Below are positions 59,717 through 64,000 of a DNA stretch of 64,000 nt, piece after piece. Both the position numbers and the translations under genes were made by a program. Under the pieces are notes generated by a model. That model was given only the letters and a program-made list of their open reading frames with translations, did not search any database and was not told where the DNA came from. This stretch comes from Candidatus Melainabacteria bacterium. GTDB lineage: Bacteria; Cyanobacteriota; Vampirovibrionia; Obscuribacterales; Obscuribacteraceae. Positions within the stretch are counted from its first letter, which is position 1; every line of letters starts with the position of its first letter. The stretch spans positions 62,001-126,000 of the forward strand of contig JADJWK010000002.1 of NCBI GenBank assembly GCA_016716405.1, written 5' to 3'.

Positions 59717-61332
59717 TCCACCCTCTCGTAGACAGCGAAGTCATACCAGGACCCGTAACCGTAGTAGGGGGGCGTCGAGTACCCGTATTTCGCCATGCCC
59801 ACCGGTCGGTATTCTTTATCCAGAGCTTCTTTCAGCTCCGGCTGAGCGAGCAGCCACTGATAGTTGATACCATCCTGGATCAAAATGAGCCTGGCTGACC
59901 TCGATGCTATGACCCTGACCAGGCGGTCTTTGTAGGAAGCCACAGCCTCCTGCATGCTCGTGTCCTTCTCTGCTGCTGCCAGCAGGGACTTCAGCGGGAG
60001 ACCGCTGGTGATACCATCGACGATGTGACGGTGTTTTAGCAGAACCATGGGATACGCCGGCGCGATGGTGTCGTTCAGGAGCAAGATACCGTCTCCCGGC
60101 TTCGAGTGAAGCTCTATATATTCGGCGATGCTCCCGGTGCTTTCTCGAGCAGCCTGCGAGCCTGTAGCGAGGGCTCTCTCCAGGGAACGCCCCGTATGGA
60201 GCGAGTTCGCGAAGGCTGCGAAGGCACCGCCCAGAGCCGCCATGATCGCGAACGATACCGCGACTCTGCTCGCCATCTTCGAAGCTGATGCCCGCACCCT
60301 GGATAGTATCAGCCCCGATGAGAGACCGGCAAGGGATAAGGACATCCCGCCAAGGAGGATGGTATCTCCGGTGAAGCCCTGCTTTTGCGCTGTCATAAAC
60401 ATCAGACCCATGATCGCGAAGGCGAAAAGCGGTGTCACAAGCGATGTTCTGCCCAGGCAGGCGAGCGCCGGAATCGATGAGGCGAAGGCCAGCAGCAGGA
60501 GACGATTATGGTCCGGTGAATATGCCACTTGCCCGAGATTGATGTCCAGGGTCCGCCAGTGCGCCAGGACCACCGGGATGACCAGATCGAGAAAGGATCG
60601 ATCGAATAATGCGAGGCTCGAGCCAATCAGGACTATGGTGGAGATGCAGGCGATGCTTTCCGGCTTCCTGAGCGAGACGGCACGCCCCGATCGCAGTAAA
60701 GGCACCAGTTCTAGTAGTATAGGCAGTGTCAAATAAAGCGTGTTCAGGCAGAAGCCGATTCCGGATGCGGCACCGGCGGCGGCGCATAGTCGCCGGTCCG
60801 GCTCGCCGAGGGGGACTGCCGTGTTGTGCTCGTTTGATTTTGCACGCTCCAGCTCGTCGCCTCGAAGCCAGCGCAGGAGAACATAGGGCATCGTCAGAAG
60901 CAGGAGGAGATGCTCGTGCTCTCCGAGCTGGAAGACGAAAAGATTGTTGACAGCGGCAAATCCGGTGATCAGCAGAGCCGCCGCAAGAGCCGGGAGTTGA
61001 GTCCTGGCAAGCAGCAAGAGGGATGCGCTCGTGGATGCGATGGCCAGCAGGAATATGTATCCGAAGTAGATGACCGGCAGGGCTGGCGGCAGGAGTGCGG
61101 CAAGGGCGGCCGGCAGGGCGCTTGCGATGAGCATGGCCGGCTCGAAGACATAGGGGTGCCCGCCTCTTGCCAGCATGCCGACCAGGTCGACATACATGGC
61201 AGGCTCAGGGGCGATCCAGAAAGGGTGGCAGGCGAATTGAGCGATCAAGAGAAGGAAGCACAGCCCGGGCAATAGAAGCAGGCTATCGATCTTTCTTTGC
61301 TGGCGCTGACCGGGTGCCGGCTCTTCGTGCAT
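59713..61332 (-). CDS. paralogous GT-C-like polytopic membrane protein
   Basis: 539 aa, same size and topology as its neighbour: TM helices in the first 390 residues, then a C-terminal extracytoplasmic domain (GDGILLLNDTIAPAYPMVLLKHRHI). The DNNPP motif is replaced by a stretch without the acidic pair (GHPYVFEPAMLIASALPAAL), so catalysis at that site may be lost or different. The 147-bp region upstream separates it from the divergent Ser/Thr kinase. The two genes may form a heteromeric or paired enzyme. Confidence 0.6.
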   Translation of the reverse strand: MHEEPAPGQRQQRKIDSLLLLPGLCFLLLIAQFACHPFWIAPEPAMYVDLVGMLARGGHPYVFEPAMLIASALPAALAALLPPALPVIYFGYIFLLAIASTSASLLLLARTQLPALAAALLITGFAAVNNLFVFQLGEHEHLLLLLTMPYVLLRWLRGDELERAKSNEHNTAVPLGEPDRRLCAAAGAASGIGFCLNTLYLTLPILLELVPLLRSGRAVSLRKPESIACISTIVLIGSSLALFDRSFLDLVIPVVLAHWRTLDINLGQVAYSPDHNRLLLLAFASSIPALACLGRTSLVTPLFAFAIMGLMFMTAQKQGFTGDTILLGGMSLSLAGLSSGLILSRVRASASKMASRVAVSFAIMAALGGAFAAFANSLHTGRSLERALATGSQAARESTGSIAEYIELHSKPGDGILLLNDTIAPAYPMVLLKHRHIVDGITSGLPLKSLLAAAEKDTSMQEAVASYKDRLVRVIASRSARLILIQDGINYQWLLAQPELKEALDKEYRPVGMAKYGYSTPPYYGYGSWYDFAVYERVE

Positions 61333-61479
61333 GATCTGATCTCCCCGGCAGGCGCCCCGTCGCCCGCAGCCCCTATGCTACTTGCTGCCGGTGGGCAAAT
61401 CAATGTTTACCTTGGCAGCCGCCCGGGTGTAACATTGGCAGTGACCCCTGGCTATAAGTGATCATGGCGGTGATTACAA

Positions 61480-62355
61480 GTGGAAAGCGGCGACAAGCCT
61501 CCTGAGCATAAGAAGGCCATTGAAGTGGGCGATGTCCTCGGTGGCCGGTACAAAATCCAGCAGATTCTGTCCGAGTCCGGCGCGGTTGGGGTTTATCTAG
61601 CCGTGCACCAGCATCTGGAGAGTATGGTTGCGGTGAAGGTGATGTTTTCCCGGGTCACCGACGACGAGACTATGTTTCTGAGATTCAAGCGTGAGGGCAG
61701 CCTGGCTGCAAGGCTTCGACACAAGAATATCTGTCAGCTCCAGGACTTCTGGATAGGAGAGGACGGCTATCCTGTGATGGTCATGGAGTTCGTCTCCGGA
61801 CCGAATCTCATAAGTGTCATATCGGGGATGAAAGGCAACCCGGATTCGACCTTGATCAAATCCATCATCCATCAGCTCCTGGACGCCCTGGAATACGCCC
61901 ACAATGTCGGAATAATTCACCGGGACATCACCCCGAGCAATGTGATGCTCGAAGGGCAGACGGTCAAGCTCATCGATTTCGGTATGGCGAAAAGCCTTTA
62001 CGATACATCGTCGAAGGTTAGCATGGAAGGCACCATATACGGTACTCCGACATTCATGAGTCCCGAGCAGATTACCTGCGTGCCTCTCGATAACAGGACC
62101 GATCTCTATTCGCTCGGCTGCGTCTTTTACCTGATGCTCACAGGACGCCCGCCTTTCCGCAATGAGAATGTCGTCAAGCTCATGCGCGCTCATTTGCATG
62201 AGGAGCCGGATCTCCAGCTCGAGGGCATCGACGCCAGTCTGATCCCCATTGTCGCCAAACTTCTCGAGAAGGATCGGGACAAGCGCTATCAGAGCGCCGC
62301 TGAGGTCAGAGAAGATTTGATCCGCATCGAATCCAGACCCGGCAATATCGTCTAG
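61480..62355 (+). CDS. Ser/Thr protein kinase, single domain
   Basis: 291 aa from GTG 61480. Kinase motifs in order: a Gly-rich loop that is weakened (SESGAVGVY), VAVK (K53), Glu in the C-helix (FKREGS, E72), HRDITPSN (147-154), DFG (166-168) and MSPEQ. The catalytic-loop Lys of HRDxKxxN is Thr here, which is unusual and also occurs in other bacterial kinases as Ser or Gly. No TM or extra domain, so it is a soluble Hanks-type kinase. It is convergent with the LRR kinase gene, with 6 bp between. Confidence 0.88.
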   Translation: MESGDKPPEHKKAIEVGDVLGGRYKIQQILSESGAVGVYLAVHQHLESMVAVKVMFSRVTDDETMFLRFKREGSLAARLRHKNICQLQDFWIGEDGYPVMVMEFVSGPNLISVISGMKGNPDSTLIKSIIHQLLDALEYAHNVGIIHRDITPSNVMLEGQTVKLIDFGMAKSLYDTSSKVSMEGTIYGTPTFMSPEQITCVPLDNRTDLYSLGCVFYLMLTGRPPFRNENVVKLMRAHLHEEPDLQLEGIDASLIPIVAKLLEKDRDKRYQSAAEVREDLIRIESRPGNIV

Positions 62356-62361
62356 GCTATT

Positions 62362-64000
62362 CTATTCTTCCGTATTCCTCTCATTTGCCAGCGCTCCGAA
62401 AGAGCACTTTGGAAGCGCTTTGCGGAGCTGCTTCCAGTCTTTCCCTTTGAGGCTGTAAGAGGGGAAGGAGAGCTTGCGGAGGCTCTTGATCTGGCATAGA
62501 TAGGGCACAACGCCAGGGGTCAGATTGTTGTCGTCGAGGATTAGCTCCTCTAGAGGCAGACCTGCAATGACCTTGATATCCGAGTCCATCAGGTCGAGTC
62601 CTGCCAGTCCCAGATATCTCAGATTCGCGAGTTTCGCCAGTCTCGGCAGATTCTGCCGCTTGAGCTGGGTGTAGGAGATCGTGAGAGAATGCAGCCCGGG
62701 AATTGTGGCTAGAAGGTCGATATTGCTTCCCTCGAGCTCTCCGCAGCGGCGAAGGCTGAGGTCTTCGAGGCTCTTGAATCTTGCTATCGACGGGATCCAC
62801 TCATCTGTGACCGGCTGATTCTCCAGGCATAGAACTCTCAGATTCTTCAACGCCGAGATGGTGTCGATACCTTCCCTGGTCACTCCGACGGTTCGCGTCA
62901 GATAGAGCTCTTCAAGAGTCGGTACTTTCGAGATGTGGGTCATTGTGCCTTCGCTGATCAGGCATTGCTTCAGGTTGAGCTTCTTGAGCGGCAGGGATTC
63001 GATGATTTTCATGCCGCGACCGGCCATGTCATCTGCCACCAGCTTGAGATTGGCAATGTCCCGGCGTCCTTTGAAGATGGATAGATCCTTATCCGTCGCC
63101 ACTCCATCGAGAATCGTCCACTTGATGCCGTCCCTTTCGTCTATGCCTTCCCTGGGTTTCAGATCCGACATCTCGACGGCACTGCGGCTCACCTCCTTCT
63201 CTCTCTCTTTCTCCTCGGTCACTGTTGATGTGGTGCCCTGGCTGGCGTGGAAGAAATAAACGAACATCCCCACCAATCCGAGCAATACAAGTAACGCGGC
63301 CGCTGCCGGCCAGGTGGAGCTGTGGCTGAATACCATCCAGTAGCCGGTCTTGTTGCCGTGCTCAGCTTCGACCTGTTCGGCTTCCGGCTCGAGCTCGGGC
63401 TCCATGTAGACTGTCTCGAGAGCGTCGAGTCTCTCGCAGAGCTCATCCATGGTCTTATATCGAGCCTCGGGGCTTAGCTCCAGGCACCTGCCGACTATCT
63501 CCTCGATCCGGGGCGAAAAGGGCAGGTCCGAGACCTCGCTCAATTTAGGAGCCGGCTTCTCGGTGCGCATGAGCATCATCTGCATGACGCTCTCGGCCTC
63601 GAAGGGCAGACGACCGGTGAGGAGCTCGAACATGACACAGCCGATTGAATAGATGTCCGACCTCTGATCGAGCATGTCGCCGTTTGCCGACTCGGGGCTC
63701 ATATAAGCCGGCGAGCCTAGGGAGGCGCCGGTGTCGGTGAGGAATTGATCGCTCGAAAGCATCTTGGCGAGGCCGAAGTCGGATACTTTCGCCTGCAACT
63801 TGCCGCTGGCGTCGCGCATGACAAGGACATTGCCCGGCTTGATATCGCGGTGAAGGACACCCTTGCCGTGCGCATATCTGAGCCCGTGACAGATCTGCTG
63901 GAGGCATTCGAGAATCTCGAATTCGTCGAGATCGCGATCGCGCAAACAGTCCTCCAGGCTTTTGCCCTCGACATACTCCAGGACCAGGAAGGCTTTCCCT
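62362..64000 (-). CDS. Ser/Thr protein kinase with TM segment and C-terminal leucine-rich repeats (partial)
   Basis: The N-terminus lies beyond the window; the reading frame is open to position 64000 (AFLVLEYVEGKSL). Kinase motifs: HRDIKPGN, DFGLAK, GSPAYMSPE and DIYSIGCVMFELL. One TM segment follows (AAALLVLLGLVGMFVYFF), then about seven LRRs, for example LEELYLTRTVGVTREGI, LKNLRVLCLENQPVTDEWI and LRYLGLAGLDLMDSDI. An intracellular kinase linked to an external LRR sensor domain suggests a receptor-like kinase. The architecture is known in planctomycetes and related phyla. Confidence 0.85.
   Translation of the reverse strand, partial: GKAFLVLEYVEGKSLEDCLRDRDLDEFEILECLQQICHGLRYAHGKGVLHRDIKPGNVLVMRDASGKLQAKVSDFGLAKMLSSDQFLTDTGASLGSPAYMSPESANGDMLDQRSDIYSIGCVMFELLTGRLPFEAESVMQMMLMRTEKPAPKLSEVSDLPFSPRIEEIVGRCLELSPEARYKTMDELCERLDALETVYMEPELEPEAEQVEAEHGNKTGYWMVFSHSSTWPAAAALLVLLGLVGMFVYFFHASQGTTSTVTEEKEREKEVSRSAVEMSDLKPREGIDERDGIKWTILDGVATDKDLSIFKGRRDIANLKLVADDMAGRGMKIIESLPLKKLNLKQCLISEGTMTHISKVPTLEELYLTRTVGVTREGIDTISALKNLRVLCLENQPVTDEWIPSIARFKSLEDLSLRRCGELEGSNIDLLATIPGLHSLTISYTQLKRQNLPRLAKLANLRYLGLAGLDLMDSDIKVIAGLPLEELILDDNNLTPGVVPYLCQIKSLRKLSFPSYSLKGKDWKQLRKALPKCSFGALANERNTEE

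Overview
The window is a GC-rich bacterial chromosome segment of about 64 kb. It is densely coding, with Shine-Dalgarno-led genes on both strands and no rRNA, tRNA, phage or transposase genes that I could see. The gene mix is: many two-component proteins, universal stress proteins, Ser/Thr kinases (one fused to leucine-rich repeats), a secreted caspase-like protein, TPR proteins, a DUF3124 protein, an SbtA-type bicarbonate transporter and an LCIB-type carbonic anhydrase candidate. This suggests a free-living Gram-negative-type bacterium. A non-photosynthetic cyanobacterial relative (Melainabacteria/Obscuribacterales type) is my best guess. That is an inference from gene content and was not tested.

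Layout. 1-5.0 kb: a PsbP/DcrB-like secreted protein, a small membrane protein, a P-type ATPase with Na,K-ATPase-like ion-site motifs, and a convergent tandem universal stress protein. 5.1-11.3 kb: a tightly packed six-gene lipid-modification operon (desaturase, FAD oxidoreductase, DUF1365, cyclopropane synthase family, DUF1295, second cyclopropane-synthase-like methyltransferase). 11.3-11.8 kb: a mosaic scar made of degraded copies of three other parts of this window (creD-like gene, ATPase gene, desaturase upstream region). 11.9-17.6 kb: an apparently AT-richer insert with DUF3124, MgtE-like and Kef-like transporters, a Sel1 lipoprotein, two tiny membrane proteins and a broken PIN toxin module. 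It is bounded by a perfect 163-bp direct repeat. 17.7-18.9 kb: the intact creD-like gene.

18.9-28.3 kb (minus strand) is the most interesting block. It holds an OmpR-type regulator, a Usp-like protein, a SulP anion transporter, an LCIB-type carbonic anhydrase candidate, an SbtA-like bicarbonate transporter with a secreted N-terminal domain, a universal stress protein, a KdpD-like (DUF4118) histidine kinase, an Rcp-type receiver, an LRV-repeat protein and a zincin-like protein. Together they look like an inorganic-carbon uptake/hydration and signalling locus. 28.4-35.3 kb: a TPR protein, an aldo/keto reductase and a phosphorelay (receiver, CHASE3-GAF-PAS kinase, REC-HPt-REC-GGDEF-like protein split by a frameshift in a G8 tract).

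35.2-48.6 kb: a secreted protein, the caspase-like protein with two C-terminal repeat modules, an MFS transporter, a divergent HK/RR pair, a Lon N-terminal-domain protein, TPR and Gly-rich secreted proteins, a fatty acid hydroxylase family protein, a DUF2071-like protein and a low-complexity lipoprotein. 48.6-57.9 kb: a long hairpin, a LuxR-type regulator with a degenerate receiver, an LVIVD-repeat protein, a PlsC acyltransferase, two secreted proteins sharing a helical repeat module, DUF4261, a TPR-like protein and a DUF1254/DUF1214 protein. 58.0-64.0 kb: two overlapping GT-C-like membrane proteins and two convergent Ser/Thr kinases, the last running off the window.
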